Part shown: in pieces, positions 38,602-48,049 of the stretch
How the letters are laid out: each line of letters opens with the position of its first letter
Position numbering within the stretch: position 1 is the first letter of the stretch
Assembly (NCBI GenBank): GCA_003248315.1
Contig: QKWM01000004.1
Location: 2,170,001-2,234,000 of the forward strand
Reading direction: 5' to 3'
Origin: Streptomyces sp. SW4
GTDB lineage: Bacteria > Actinomycetota > Actinomycetes > Streptomycetales > Streptomycetaceae
DNA: 64,000 nucleotides
Notes under the pieces: model-generated
Databases searched by the model: none
What the model saw: only the letters and a program-made list of their open reading frames with translations
What the model was told of the DNA's origin: nothing
Program-made: the position numbers and the translations under genes

Positions 38602-41298
38602 ATGAGCGAGCACCGTCGCAAACCGCCGCAGCCGCAGGGAGGCGGACGTGCCGCGGCCCGACGCGGCCAGTCCGGCTCGTCCTCCGGCCGCCGCGCGGCA
38701 CCGCGAGGCGCCACCGGGTCTTCCGCCGGCTCCCATGGGTCTGGCTCGTACGGTGCGGGAGCCACGGAGCGGCCGTACGGCGGCCGTGCCGAGGCCCGCC
38801 GTGCCGCCCAGCGAAGCGGGGGCGGCCGCCGCAGAGCGGCCGACCCGGGACGCGGCGGCAGGCGTGCGGCACCGGGCGGCCGCGGCCGGGCGGCGGCGGC
38901 CGGCCAGAAGCGGATGATCGACTATCCGCGCCACGACCGGTACGGATGGCGCCGCTGGGTGCCGTCCTGGCGGCTGGTGACCGGGATGTGCGTCGGGTTC
39001 TTCGGCGCCATGCTGGCCGCCGCGGGCCTCGCCTACGCGATGGTCGGCGTCCCCGACGTCGACAAGACGGCGAACGCCCAGAACAACGTCTACTACTGGG
39101 CCGACGGCAGCCAGATGGTCGCCACGGGCGGTGAGCGCAACCGCCAGATCATCGACCTCTCGCAGATCCCCAAGGAGATGCAGAACGCCGTCATCGCGCA
39201 GGAGAACAAGACCTTCCGCACCGACAGCGGCATCGACCCCAAGGGCATCGCCCGAGCGGTGTTCAACATGGCCAAGGGCGGGGAGACGCAGGGCGGCTCC
39301 ACCATCACCCAGCAGTACGTCAAGAACGCCATGCTGAACGACCAGTCGCAGACGATCTCCCGGAAGGTCAAGGAGCTCTTCGTCTCGATCAAGGTGGGCG
39401 CCGAGGTCGACAAGGACGAGATCCTCGCCGGCTACCTGAACACCACCTACTACGGTCGCGGTGCCTACGGCATCCAGGCGGCGGCGCGGGCCTACTTCAA
39501 CAAGGACGCCGTCGACCTCAACCCGGGTGAGTGCGCCTTCCTGGCGGCGATGGTCAAGGGCGCCACCTACTACGACCCGGCGGGCGCGACCTCGATCGAC
39601 CCGGCCGCCACGCCCGCGGCCAACAAGAAGCGGGCCCTGAGCCAGATGCAGGACACGCTCGACAAGATGGTCGAGTACGGCTACCTGTCCCAGGCTGAGC
39701 GCGACAAGCACACCACGCTGCCCAAGACGCAGAACCCGCGCTCGAACACCGCGCTCAGCGGTCAGATCGGTTACCTCGTCGACCTCGCCAAGGCCTCGGT
39801 GATCAAGAACGACATCGCCACCGCGGACCAGCTGGAGAAGGGCGGCTACTCGATCCACACGACCTTCGACAAGAAGCAGGTCGAGGAGCTCGAGAAGTCG
39901 GTCCAGAAGGTCTACAAGGAGAAGATCGACCCCGAGAAGCGCCCGGAGACGGACAAGCACGTCCAGTTCGGCGGCGCCTCCGTGGACCCGGAGACCGGTG
40001 CCATCAGGGCCATCTACGGCGGCACCGACGCCACCAAGCACTTCACCAACAACGCCGACGTGACCGGCGCCCAGGTCGGTTCGACCTTCAAGCCCTTCGT
40101 GCTCGCGGCCGCGATGAAGTGGGGCGTGCGCGACCCGGACGGCCTGCCGGAGCAGGCGCAGGACGAGCGCACCGTCGTCTCCCCGAAGAGCCTGTACACC
40201 GGCAAGAACAAGTACAAGATCAAGAACTACGACGGTTCGGTCTGGCACAACGAGAAGGGCGAGGAGTGGCTGCAGGTCAATGACGGTGACGTCTCCTACG
40301 GCGAACCGCCCGAGTACAAGATCGACCTGCGTGAGGCGATGCGGGAGTCGGTGAACTCCTCGTTCGTGCAGCTCGGCATGGACGTCGGCCTGGACAAGGT
40401 GAAGGAGGCCGCGGTCGACGCCGGCCTGCTGCCCGACAGCCTGACCGGCACGACCTACCCGTCGTTCTCCATCGGCATCTCCGACCCCAGCGCCATCCGT
40501 ATGGCGGCCGCCTACGCCACCTTCGCGGACAGCGGCAAGCAGCGTGAGCCGTTCTCCGTCACCAAGGTCACGAACAAGGACGGCACCCTCTTCACGCACA
40601 AGGTCGAGACGAAGCAGGCCTTCGAGCGGAAGGTCGCGGACAACGTCACCGACGTGCTGAAGACCGTGGTCGAGGACGGTACGGGCACCAACGCCCAGCT
40701 CCCCGGCCGTGAGGTGGCGGGCAAGACCGGTACCACGGACGGCAACAAGTCCGCCTGGTTCGTCGGGTACACCCCGCAGCTCTCGACGGCGATCAGCATG
40801 TTCCGGATGGACGACGACGAGAGCAACAAGAACCGGACCTTCCTCGAGATGTTCGGCACGGGTGGCGAGAAGAAGATCCACGGTGCGTCGTTCCCGGCCC
40901 AGATCTGGCAGGACTTCATGGCGGACGCGATGAAGGGGCTGCCGAAGGAGAAGTTCCCGGAGCCGCAGCCCATCGGGGAGATCATCAACGACACCCCCTC
41001 GCCGACCCCGACCCCGTCGCCCACGGAGACCGAGGAGACGTCCCCGACTCCGACGCCGACGCCCAGCCAGTCCGAGAACAGCCCGTCGCCGTCGCCGACC
41101 GAAACCTGTGGCGTCTTCGACTGGCGGTGCGAGGAAGAGGGCGAGAACGGCGGCGCCACCGACGGCGGGAACGCCAACGGCGGCGGCACCGGCGGGGACG
41201 ACGGCATCTCACCGTCGCCGTCGACCGGCGAGTCCCCCGGGGACGACAGCAGAGGCAATCAGAACGGCGGTGGGTTCCTGGGAGGCCCGAACGGCTAG
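38602..41298 (+). CDS. Class A penicillin-binding protein (transglycosylase/transpeptidase)
   Basis: 898 residues. It polymerises and cross-links peptidoglycan at the outer membrane face. The start is ATG 38602 behind GAGGAGAAG. The N-terminal ~120 residues are basic and Gly/Ala-rich. A membrane helix follows near 125-145. The GT51 domain has ENKTFRTDSGIDPKGIARAV (about 201), GGSTITQQYVKN and GYLNTTYYGRGAYGIQAAAR. The transpeptidase has SxxK in GSTFKPF (about 494), SVNSSF (about 583) and KTG in GKTGTTDGN (about 708). The C-terminal tail is Pro/Thr/Ser- then Gly-rich. The frame is intact. Confidence 0.96.
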   Translation: MSEHRRKPPQPQGGGRAAARRGQSGSSSGRRAAPRGATGSSAGSHGSGSYGAGATERPYGGRAEARRAAQRSGGGRRRAADPGRGGRRAAPGGRGRAAAAGQKRMIDYPRHDRYGWRRWVPSWRLVTGMCVGFFGAMLAAAGLAYAMVGVPDVDKTANAQNNVYYWADGSQMVATGGERNRQIIDLSQIPKEMQNAVIAQENKTFRTDSGIDPKGIARAVFNMAKGGETQGGSTITQQYVKNAMLNDQSQTISRKVKELFVSIKVGAEVDKDEILAGYLNTTYYGRGAYGIQAAARAYFNKDAVDLNPGECAFLAAMVKGATYYDPAGATSIDPAATPAANKKRALSQMQDTLDKMVEYGYLSQAERDKHTTLPKTQNPRSNTALSGQIGYLVDLAKASVIKNDIATADQLEKGGYSIHTTFDKKQVEELEKSVQKVYKEKIDPEKRPETDKHVQFGGASVDPETGAIRAIYGGTDATKHFTNNADVTGAQVGSTFKPFVLAAAMKWGVRDPDGLPEQAQDERTVVSPKSLYTGKNKYKIKNYDGSVWHNEKGEEWLQVNDGDVSYGEPPEYKIDLREAMRESVNSSFVQLGMDVGLDKVKEAAVDAGLLPDSLTGTTYPSFSIGISDPSAIRMAAAYATFADSGKQREPFSVTKVTNKDGTLFTHKVETKQAFERKVADNVTDVLKTVVEDGTGTNAQLPGREVAGKTGTTDGNKSAWFVGYTPQLSTAISMFRMDDDESNKNRTFLEMFGTGGEKKIHGASFPAQIWQDFMADAMKGLPKEKFPEPQPIGEIINDTPSPTPTPSPTETEETSPTPTPTPSQSENSPSPSPTETCGVFDWRCEEEGENGGATDGGNANGGGTGGDDGISPSPSTGESPGDDSRGNQNGGGFLGGPNG

Positions 41299-41320
41299 TC
41301 ACCGATCGCCCGGCATGGGT

Positions 41321-41334
41321 GTTTCACGTGAAAC
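41321..41334. other. parS site 8
   Basis: Perfect GTTTCACGTGAAAC, 22 bases past the PBP stop. Symmetry extends to 22 bp (41317-41338). Confidence 0.93.
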
Positions 41335-41361
41335 ACCCGCCTGATCCGTGAAGCACCGCTT

Positions 41362-41375
41362 GTTTCACGTGAAAC
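41362..41375. other. parS site 9
   Basis: Perfect GTTTCACGTGAAAC, 41 bases from site 8 and directly ahead of the terminator stem. Confidence 0.93.
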
Positions 41376-41376
41376 A

Positions 41377-41410
41377 GGGGCCGCCGCACCCACGCCGGTG
41401 CGGCGGCCCC
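41377..41410 (+). terminator. Terminator of the PBP gene
   Basis: Perfect 14-bp G/C stem (41377-41390 and 41397-41410) with loop CACGCC, followed by CGCTGTTTT. Confidence 0.85.
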
Positions 41411-41447
41411 CGCTGTTTTCCCGGACGCGTACGGCAGGATGTGCCCC

Positions 41448-42947
41448 ATGCCCAGTGCAGAGACGACGCAAGCGAGCGCGCACGAGCCGGAGCCGGTGCG
41501 GCCGACCAGGGAGGACGAGGTCGCCGCGACCGGCAGCGAGCTGATCGGCGGGCCTCTCGGGCGGCACGCACTGCTCGGTACGTCCTGGTGGACGCCGGTA
41601 CGCGTGATCGCGCTCGTGGCGATCGGCATGTTCGCCCTCGGCATGGTCCAGAAGGCGCCCTGCTACAACGGAGCCTGGTTCTTCGGCGCCAGCTCGCAGT
41701 ACACACACGCCTGCTACTCGGACATCCCGCACCTCTACCAGGGCCGTGGATTCGCCGACGGGCTGGTGCCGTACTTCGACAAGCTCCCCGGCGACATGCA
41801 GTACCTCGAGTACCCGGTGCTGACCGGCGTCTTCATGGAGGTGGCCGCGTGGCTCACGCCGGGCAGCGGCAGCATCCAGGACCAGGAGCAGTGGTACTGG
41901 ATGGTCAACGCGGGGCTGCTGATGGCCTGCGCGGCCGTCATCGCCGTCTGCGTCACCCGCACCCATGCCCGGCGTCCGTGGGACGGCCTGCTGGTCGCGC
42001 TGGCGCCGGCCTTCGCCCTCACCGCCACCATCAACTGGGACCTGCTGGCGGTGGCCCTGACGGCCGCGGCGATGTTCATGTGGTCGCGGGGGCGCTCCCT
42101 GGCCTTCGGCGTGCTGCTGGGGCTCGCGACGGCCGCCAAGCTCTACCCCTTCCTGCTGCTCGGCCCGCTGCTGGTGCTGTGCTGGCGCGCCGGCAAGTGG
42201 CGGGAGTACGGGATCGCGCTGGCCGGGGCGGCCGGCGCCTGGCTCGTCGTGAACGTGCCGGTGATGCTCTTCGCCTTCGAGGGCTGGTCGAAGTTCTACA
42301 CGTTCAGCCAGGAGCGGGGCGTCGACTTCGGCTCGTTCTGGCTGATCATGGCCCAGAACTCGGACAATCCCCTCAGCACCGAGACCGTCAACACGCTCGC
42401 CACGCTGCTGATGCTGCTGTGCTGTGCGGGGGTCGCGGCGCTCACCCTGACGGCTCCCCGCCGTCCCCGCTTCGCCCAGCTCGCCTTCCTGATCGTGGCG
42501 GCGTTCATCCTCACCAACAAGGTCTACTCACCGCAGTACGTGCTGTGGCTGGTGCCGCTCGCCGCGCTGGCCCGGCCGAGGTGGCGGGACTTCCTGATCT
42601 GGCAGGCGTGCGAGGTCGCCTACTTCCTGGGCATCTGGATGTACCTGGCGTACACGACCAGCGGCGACGCCCACAAGGGACTGCCGACCGACGGCTATCA
42701 CTGGGCCATCGGGGCGCATCTGCTGGGGACGCTGTTCCTGTGCGTCATGGTCGTGCGCGACATCCTGATGCCGGAACGGGACCCGGTGCGGCGGGCCGGC
42801 GACGACGATCCCTCGGGCGGGGTGCTCGACGGTGCGCAGGACGTCTTCGTGCTCGGCGCCGCGGCCCGTCCCCCGCGGCATGCCGCGCAGGTGGACGGAC
42901 CGCAGGTGGAGTGGGGCACGGGGAAGGCGAACGCCGGTTCGCTGTGA
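41448..42947 (+). CDS. GT87/DUF2029-type integral membrane glycosyltransferase
   Basis: About 499 residues from ATG 41448. A polar N-terminal ~45 residues is followed by about ten membrane segments and a polar C-terminus. The PCYNGAWFF and CYSDIPHLYQGRGFADGL region after the first helix holds the aspartate expected of GT-C polyprenyl-phosphate-dependent transferases. YLEYPVLTGVFM and KVYSPQYVLWLVPLAAL are typical GT87 blocks. The likely function is transfer of mannose or another sugar from a polyprenyl donor. The acceptor is unknown. The frame is intact. Confidence 0.82.
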   Translation: MPSAETTQASAHEPEPVRPTREDEVAATGSELIGGPLGRHALLGTSWWTPVRVIALVAIGMFALGMVQKAPCYNGAWFFGASSQYTHACYSDIPHLYQGRGFADGLVPYFDKLPGDMQYLEYPVLTGVFMEVAAWLTPGSGSIQDQEQWYWMVNAGLLMACAAVIAVCVTRTHARRPWDGLLVALAPAFALTATINWDLLAVALTAAAMFMWSRGRSLAFGVLLGLATAAKLYPFLLLGPLLVLCWRAGKWREYGIALAGAAGAWLVVNVPVMLFAFEGWSKFYTFSQERGVDFGSFWLIMAQNSDNPLSTETVNTLATLLMLLCCAGVAALTLTAPRRPRFAQLAFLIVAAFILTNKVYSPQYVLWLVPLAALARPRWRDFLIWQACEVAYFLGIWMYLAYTTSGDAHKGLPTDGYHWAIGAHLLGTLFLCVMVVRDILMPERDPVRRAGDDDPSGGVLDGAQDVFVLGAAARPPRHAAQVDGPQVEWGTGKANAGSL

Positions 42948-43099
42948 GCGAACCGGCGGTGCGGGACCGCCCGCGGCTGCGGCCGTGGGGCGGTCGGCGT
43001 TTCGGTGGTCGTGTGTTTCGGCGGCCGGCGTCTTCGGTGCTTCCGGTGGCCGGTGTTTCAGCTGCCGGGCTCCGGCGGCCGGCCTCTAGCGGTCGGCCT
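42948..43099. other. Short convergent gap with imperfect repeats
   Basis: GGCCGG-rich, with a tandem GGCCTCTAGCGGTC pair at about 43080-43108. The right copy overlaps the stop codon of the racemase-like gene. No terminator is clear. Confidence 0.4.
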
Positions 43100-44129
43100 C
43101 TAGCGGTCGACGAGGCGGTCGAACTGGGTCGTGGTGTGGCGCAGATGGGCCACCAACTCGTCCCGACGGTGGGCTCCGGGGCGTCCGCGGGGACGAACAG
43201 GATCGACACCTGCATGTGCGGCGGCTCGGCGAACCAGCGCTGCTTGCCGCCCCAGACGAACGGGGACAGGTTCCGGTTGACCGTGGCGAGGCCGGCCCGG
43301 GCGACGCCCTTGGCGCGCGGCATCACGCCGTGCAGGGCCTTGGGGCCTCCAGACCCACTCCGTGCGACGTACCGCCCGCCACGACCACCAGATAGCCGTC
43401 CGAGGCGGCCTTCTGCTGCCGGTAGCCGAACCGCTCGCCCTTGGCGACGCGGGTGACGTCCAGGACCGACCCGCGGTACTCCGTGGCCTCGTGGTCCCCC
43501 AGCCACAGCCGGGTGCCGATGCGCGCGCGGAAACGGGTCTGCGGGAACTGCTGCTGGAGGCGGGCGAGTTCCTCGGCCTTGAGGTGGCTGACGAACATCG
43601 TGTGCAGCGGCAGCCGGGCGGCACGCAGCCGGTCCATCCAGCCGATGACCTCCTCGACGGCGTCCGAGCCGTCGGTGCGGTCCAGCGGCAGGTGGATGGC
43701 GAAGCCCTCCAGGCGGACGTTCTCTATGGCGGCGTGCAGCTGCGGCAGGTCCTGCTCGCTGATGCCGTGCCGCTTCATCGAGGACATCACCTCGATGACC
43801 ACACGGGCGCCGACGAGGCCGTAGACGCCGTCGACGGACGACACCGAGCGCACCACCCGGTCGGGCAGCGGAACGGGCTCCTCGCCGCGCCGGTAGGGCG
43901 TCAGCACCAGCAGGTCGCCGCTGAAGAAGTCCTTGATCCGGGCGGCCTCGTACGTCGTGCCGACGGCGAGGACGTCCGCGCCCAGCCGGGTGGCCTCCTC
44001 CGCCAGGCGCTCGTGTCCGAAGCCGTAGCCGTTGCCCTTGCAGACCGGGACGAGCCCGGGGAACTGCTCCTGCACGTGCTTGTGGTGCGCCCGCCAGCGC
44101 GCGGTGTCGACGTAGAGCGTGAGCGCCAT
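43100..44129 (-). CDS. Alanine-racemase-like PLP protein next to femX (two frameshifts)
   Basis: About 343 residues after single bases are restored near 43175 and 43348. The N-terminal TIM-barrel starts MALTLYVDTARWRAHHKHVQ. The PLP-lysine motif is VCKGNGYGFG (residues 29-38; alanine racemases have VKANAYGHG). MSSMKRHGIS and IGTRLWLGDHEATEYRG follow. The C-terminal part ends QFDRLVDR and is unlike the usual catalytic beta domain. The substrate may not be alanine. It sits 152 bases downstream of femX in the same direction, suggesting a role in peptidoglycan cross-bridge amino acids. Confidence 0.75.
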
Positions 44130-44281
44130 GGCCGGACCTGGAACCTTTCTCGTGGCTGCCGTGTGTCAGAGGATGCGAAAGAGACTGTGGTTGCGGCGGC
44201 TCGCCTCCCGGCTCGTCTCCGCGGCGCGGGGAACGCCGCGCGGAACGGCCGCGAGGAGCCGCCGAGGGGAGCGGCTGGGGT

Positions 44282-45403
44282 TCAGCGGCGCGACATGTAG
44301 ATGTCGAGCGCCTTGTGGAGCAGCTTGTTGAGCGGGAAGTCCCACTCGCCGAGGTACTCGGCCGCCTGCCCGCCCGTGCCGACCTTGAACTGGATCAGAC
44401 CGAAGAGGTGGTCGGTCTCGTCCAGCGAGTCGGAGATGCCGCGCAGGTCGTAGACGGTGGCGCCGAGCGCGTAGGCGTCGCGGAGCATCGTCCACTGCAT
44501 CGCGTTCGACGGCCGGACCTCGCGGCCGATGTTGTCGGAGGCGCCGTAGGAGTACCAGACGTGGCCGCCGACGATCAGCATGGTCGCCGCCGACAGGTTG
44601 ACGCCGTTGTGGCGGGCGAAGTACAGGCGCATCCGGTTGGGGTCCTCGCTGTTGAGGGCCGACCACATGCGCTGGAAGTAGGACAGCGGGCGCGGCCGGA
44701 AGCGGTCGCGCACGGCCGTGATCTCGTAGAGCCGCTGCCACTCCTCCAGGTCGTGGTAGCCGCCCTGGACGACCTCGACGCCGGCCTTCTCGGCCTTCTT
44801 GATGTTGCGGCGCCACAGCTGGTTGAAGTTCTTGTGCACCTCTTCCAGGGACCGGTTGGCCAGCGGCACCTGGAAGACGTAGCGGGGCTGCACGTCGCCG
44901 AAGCCGGCGCCGCCGTCCTCGCCCTGCTGCCAGCCCATCCGGCGCAGCTTGTCGGCGACCTCGAAGGCGCGCGGCTCGATGTGGTCGGCCTCGATGTCCC
45001 GCAGACGCTTGACGTCCGGGTCCTGGATGCCCTTCTTGATGGACGCCGCGTCCCAACGGCGGATGATCACCGGCGGGCCCATCTTGACCGAGAAGGCGCC
45101 CTGCTGCTTCAGGTGCGCCAGCATCGGCTCGATCCAGTCCTGCAGGTTCGGCGCGAACCAGTTGATGACCGGGCCCTCGGGCAGATAGGCGAGGTACCGC
45201 TTGATCTTCGGAAGCTGCCGGTAGAGGACCAGGCCGACACCGACCAGCTGGCCGGTGCGGTCGTCGAACCAGCCGAGGTTCTCCGAGCGCCATTCCGCCT
45301 TCACGTCAGCCCAGGCCGGGACCTGCATGTGGCTCGCCGAGGGCAGGCTCTGGATGTACGCCAGATGCTGCTCGCGACTGATGGTCCTCAGGGTCAGGCT
45401 CAT
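44282..45403 (-). CDS. femX: FemX-type peptidyltransferase, adds the first interpeptide amino acid
   Basis: 373 residues. It is a member of the FemABX family with two GNAT-like subdomains. The start is ATG 45403 (MSLTLRTISREQHLAYIQSL). Blocks include QVPAWADVKAEWRSENLGWF, YLPEGPVINW, NQLWRRNIKKAEKAGVEV and WYSYGASDNIGREVRPSNAM. In Streptomyces FemX adds glycine to the LL-DAP of lipid II, using glycyl-tRNA. The frame is intact. It is followed by the alanine-racemase-like gene. No vancomycin-resistance genes are nearby. Confidence 0.92.
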   Translation of the reverse strand: MSLTLRTISREQHLAYIQSLPSASHMQVPAWADVKAEWRSENLGWFDDRTGQLVGVGLVLYRQLPKIKRYLAYLPEGPVINWFAPNLQDWIEPMLAHLKQQGAFSVKMGPPVIIRRWDAASIKKGIQDPDVKRLRDIEADHIEPRAFEVADKLRRMGWQQGEDGGAGFGDVQPRYVFQVPLANRSLEEVHKNFNQLWRRNIKKAEKAGVEVVQGGYHDLEEWQRLYEITAVRDRFRPRPLSYFQRMWSALNSEDPNRMRLYFARHNGVNLSAATMLIVGGHVWYSYGASDNIGREVRPSNAMQWTMLRDAYALGATVYDLRGISDSLDETDHLFGLIQFKVGTGGQAAEYLGEWDFPLNKLLHKALDIYMSRR

Positions 45404-45509
45404 TCGGGCGCTCCTCGGGCTGGTGTGTCCCCATGGGTACAGGGGCTCCGGCTCTCGCGCGAAGCCTACTGCGCCCGCGGTGCGCCCCGACTGGGCGCAC
45501 GCCACCTTT

Positions 45510-45535
45510 GCCCCGGCCGGCGGGGCGGCCGGGGC
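45510..45535 (-). terminator. Terminator of the small membrane protein gene
   Basis: A 9-bp GCCCCGGCC / GGCCGGGGC stem past the stop of the gene at 45569-45883. Confidence 0.6.
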
Positions 45536-45568
45536 GGGTGACGGTGTGCGGAACGTGGTGCCCTGGCG

Positions 45569-45883
45569 TCAGTCGATGACCCCGCCGAAGAGGCCACCGT
45601 GGGCCATGCCCAGGAAGAAGCCGATGCCCGCCGCGCCCAGGCCCAGGATCAGGCCGAAGCGCTCACGGGTCGTCTCCGAGATCCACTGGCCGTACGCGCC
45701 GGTGAGGATCCCCAGCAGGCCGGTCCAGGAGCTGAGCAGGTGCAGATGGTGGAACATCGCCGTGATGAACGACGTGATGCCCAGCACCAGGGTCACCGCG
45801 AGCAGGGCGTCCTGGAGCGGATGGGGCTTGCCGTCCGTGGCGAAGAGGCCTCCGCCGGTGTTGGGTCGCAATGCCTGTGCCAT
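45569..45883 (-). CDS. Small integral membrane protein, unknown function
   Basis: A 104-residue product starting at ATG 45883 behind AGGAGGTG. Three hydrophobic segments are visible (LQDALLAVTLVLGITSFITA, WTGLLGILTGAYGQW, FGLILGLGAAGIGFFLGMAH). There is a polar N-terminus and a HHLHL cluster after the first helix. I do not recognise a family with an assigned function. It stands alone between femX and rpsF. Confidence 0.75.
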   Translation of the reverse strand: MAQALRPNTGGGLFATDGKPHPLQDALLAVTLVLGITSFITAMFHHLHLLSSWTGLLGILTGAYGQWISETTRERFGLILGLGAAGIGFFLGMAHGGLFGGVID

Positions 45884-46158
45884 AGGGCACCTCCTGCGAA
45901 AAGCGGCGCATCGTAGCGCCATACACACCCGATGTGTACAGATTGACCGGGTCCGCCGCCGGATTTCAACCGGAAGCCGGTGTGCGGGTAGTGTGTACCG
46001 TCTGCGTCGGCGTCTGCCCGGGCACAGCCCCGAGAGCCCTGACCGTCACCCGATTGTCAGTGGCCGCTGTTTTACTGGCGGACACCGAGGCGTACGCATC
46101 ACAACCCTCCTGCCACGGAACGACCGTGGCCGCTGAGTCCAAAGGAGGTGGGTTCCAC

Positions 46159-46449
46159 ATGCGTCACTACGAGGTGATGGTCATCCTCGACCCCGACGTC
46201 GAGGAGCGCGCTGTCTCTCCGCTGATCGAGAACTTCCTTTCCGTCGTCCGTGACGGTGGCGGAAAGGTCGAGAAGGTCGACACCTGGGGCCGTCGTCGTC
46301 TCGCGTACGAGATCAAGAAGAAGCCCGAGGGCATCTACTCGGTCATCGACCTGCAGGCCGAGCCTGCGGTCGTCAAGGAGCTCGACCGCCAGATGAACCT
46401 GAACGAGTCGGTCCTCCGGACCAAGGTCCTCCGTCCCGAGACCCACTGA
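46159..46449 (+). CDS. rpsF: 30S ribosomal protein S6
   Basis: 96 residues from ATG 46159 behind a strong [26 protein letters not shown] and [20 protein letters not shown] are standard S6 blocks. It binds S18 on the 30S platform. First gene of rpsF-ssb-rpsR-rplI, a conserved ribosome/replication operon. About 275 non-coding bases lie upstream. A weak promoter-like TTCAAC/TAGTGT pair with 18-base spacing lies near 45963-45992. Confidence 0.96.
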
Positions 46450-46525
46450 GCGTCTTCGCTCAGCTGATCCCGGGCTTCGAGTAGCAGCACAAGCAGCCAG
46501 CAGCAAACCCGCCGAGAGGTTCCCC

Positions 46526-47103
46526 ATGGCAGGCGAGACCGTCATCACGGTCGTCGGCAATCTTGTCGACGACCCCGAGCTGCGCTTCACCCCGTCCGGT
46601 GCGGCCGTCGCGAAGTTCCGCGTCGCGTCGACCCCCGCACCTTCGACCGCCAGACGAACGAGTGGAAGGACGGCGAGAGCCTGTTCCTGACCTGCTCGGT
46701 CTGGCGCCAGGCGGCCGAGAACGTCGCCGAGTCGCTCCAGCGAGGCATGCGCGTCATCGTGCAGGGCCGGCTGAAGCAGCGGTCCTACGAGGACCGTGAG
46801 GGCGTCAAGCGCACGGTCTACGAGCTGGACGTCGACGAGGTCGGCGCCAGCCTGCGCAACGCCACGGCCAAGGTCACCAAGACCTCGGGCCGCGGTGGCC
46901 AGGGCGGTTACGGCGGCGGTGGCGGCCAGCAGGGCGGCGGCTGGGGCGGTGGCCCCGGCGGCGGCCAGCAGGGCGGCGGGGCTCCCGCCGACGACCCGTG
47001 GGCGACCGGCGCTCCCGCCGGTGGCCAGCAGGGCGGCGGTGGCGGCTGGGGCGGTGGCTCCGGCGGCCAGGGCGGCGGCTACTCGGACGAGCCTCCCTTC
47101 TAG
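46526..47103 (+). CDS. ssb: Single-stranded DNA-binding protein (one frameshift)
   Basis: About 192 residues. The start is ATG 46526 ([20 protein letters not shown]). The OB fold covers residues 1-115 with [21 protein letters not shown] Gly/Gln-rich linker and the acidic C-terminal tip SDEPPF follow. The tip recruits partner proteins. One C is missing from the C-run near 46634; without it the frame ends early. The gene lies between rpsF and rpsR as usual. Confidence 0.95.
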
Positions 47104-47148
47104 GGACGGGCTCGCACCCCAACTTCTTGATCACACAGGAGAAACACC

Positions 47149-47385
47149 ATGGCGAAGCCGCCTGTGCGCAAGCCGAAGAAGAAGGTCTGCGCGTTCTGCA
47201 AGGACAAGGTCACGTACGTGGACTACAAGGACACGAACATGCTGCGGAAGTTCATTTCCGACCGCGGCAAGATCCGTGCCCGCCGCGTGACCGGCAACTG
47301 CACCCAGCACCAGCGTGACGTCGCCACGGCCGTGAAGAACAGCCGTGAGATGGCGCTGCTGCCCTACACGTCCACCGCGCGATAA
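47149..47385 (+). CDS. rpsR: 30S ribosomal protein S18, cysteine-containing form
   Basis: 78 residues: MAKPPVRKPKKKVCAFCKDK, then YVDYKDTNMLRKFISDRGKI, then GNCTQHQRDVATAVKNSR. The CxxC plus a later C-x3-H suggests a zinc-binding form. Streptomyces commonly carry a second, cysteine-free S18 elsewhere that is used when zinc is scarce; that copy is not in this window. It lies 45 bases after ssb and 18 bases before rplI. Confidence 0.95.
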   Translation: MAKPPVRKPKKKVCAFCKDKVTYVDYKDTNMLRKFISDRGKIRARRVTGNCTQHQRDVATAVKNSREMALLPYTSTAR

Positions 47386-47403
47386 GGGAAGGGTGACCGA
47401 CTC

Positions 47404-47850
47404 ATGAAGATCATCCTCACCCACGAGGTCACCGGCCTCGGCGCCGCGGGCGACGTCGTCGACGTCAAGGACGGGTACGCCCGCAACTACCTGATCCCGC
47501 GGAAGTTCGCGATCCGCTGGACCAAGGGCGGCGAGAAGGACGTCGAGCAGATCCGTCGTGCTCGCAAGATCCACGAGATCCAGACCATCGAGCAGGCCAA
47601 CCAGGTGAAGGCCCAGCTCGAGGGCGTCAAGGTCCGCCTGGCCGTCCGCGCCGGCGACGCCGGTCGTCTCTTCGGTTCCGTCACCCAGGCCGACATCGCT
47701 TCGGCGATCAAGGCCGCCGGTGGCCCCGAGGTCGACAAGCGCCGCATCGAGGTCGCCTCGCCGATCAAGACGCTGGGCGCCCACGAGACGTCGGTGCGTC
47801 TGCACCCCGAGGTTGCCGCCACGGTCAACATCGAGGTCGTCGCCGCGTAA
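47404..47850 (+). CDS. rplI: 50S ribosomal protein L9
   Basis: 148 residues from ATG 47404. The N-terminal rRNA-binding domain is MKIILTHEVTGLGAAGDVVD with GYARNYLIPRKFAIRWT. A connecting helix of about 35 residues and a C-terminal domain ending ATVNIEVVAA follow. Last gene of the operon; a terminator follows at 47877. Confidence 0.96.
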   Translation: MKIILTHEVTGLGAAGDVVDVKDGYARNYLIPRKFAIRWTKGGEKDVEQIRRARKIHEIQTIEQANQVKAQLEGVKVRLAVRAGDAGRLFGSVTQADIASAIKAAGGPEVDKRRIEVASPIKTLGAHETSVRLHPEVAATVNIEVVAA

Positions 47851-47876
47851 GCGCTGCGCTCGCTGGAACAGTGAGC

Positions 47877-47908
47877 GATGGGGCCGCTCCCTTCGGGGCG
47901 GCCCCATC
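47877..47908. terminator. Terminator between rplI and the MATE gene
   Basis: An 11-bp GATGGGGCCGC / GCGGCCCCATC stem, followed by CGTCGTTTC. A parS lies 4 bases to the right. Confidence 0.85.
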
Positions 47909-47911
47909 GTC

Positions 47912-47925
47912 GTTTCACGTGAAAC
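47912..47925. other. parS site 10
   Basis: Perfect GTTTCACGTGAAAC between convergent rplI and MATE genes. Confidence 0.93.
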
Positions 47926-47950
47926 GGTCAGCGGGTCCCACCTGAAACGG

Positions 47951-48049
47951 TCAGCGGGTCGCGCTGAGACGAACGCTCAGCGGGTCGCGCTGAGACGAAC
48001 GGTCAGCGGGTCGCGCTGAGACGAACGGTCAGCGGGTCGCGCCTGTCAC
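47951..48049. repeat. 26-bp tandem repeat at the 3' end of the MATE gene
   Basis: TCAGCGGGTCGCG-starting units begin at 47951, 47977, 48003 and 48029, with a related shorter unit at 47928. Each copies the last codons and stop of the minus-strand transporter gene (ATR-stop). The period is 26, so the copies are in different frames. Confidence 0.9.

Noticed and set aside
47935..47948. Additional parS copy reading GTCCCACCTGAAAC
   Set aside because: Two or more mismatches break the palindrome. It looks like a decayed duplicate of the adjacent perfect site.
47928..48049. CRISPR-like array
   Set aside because: The repeats are directly tandem with no spacers and copy the 3' end of the neighbouring gene. 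No cas genes are present.
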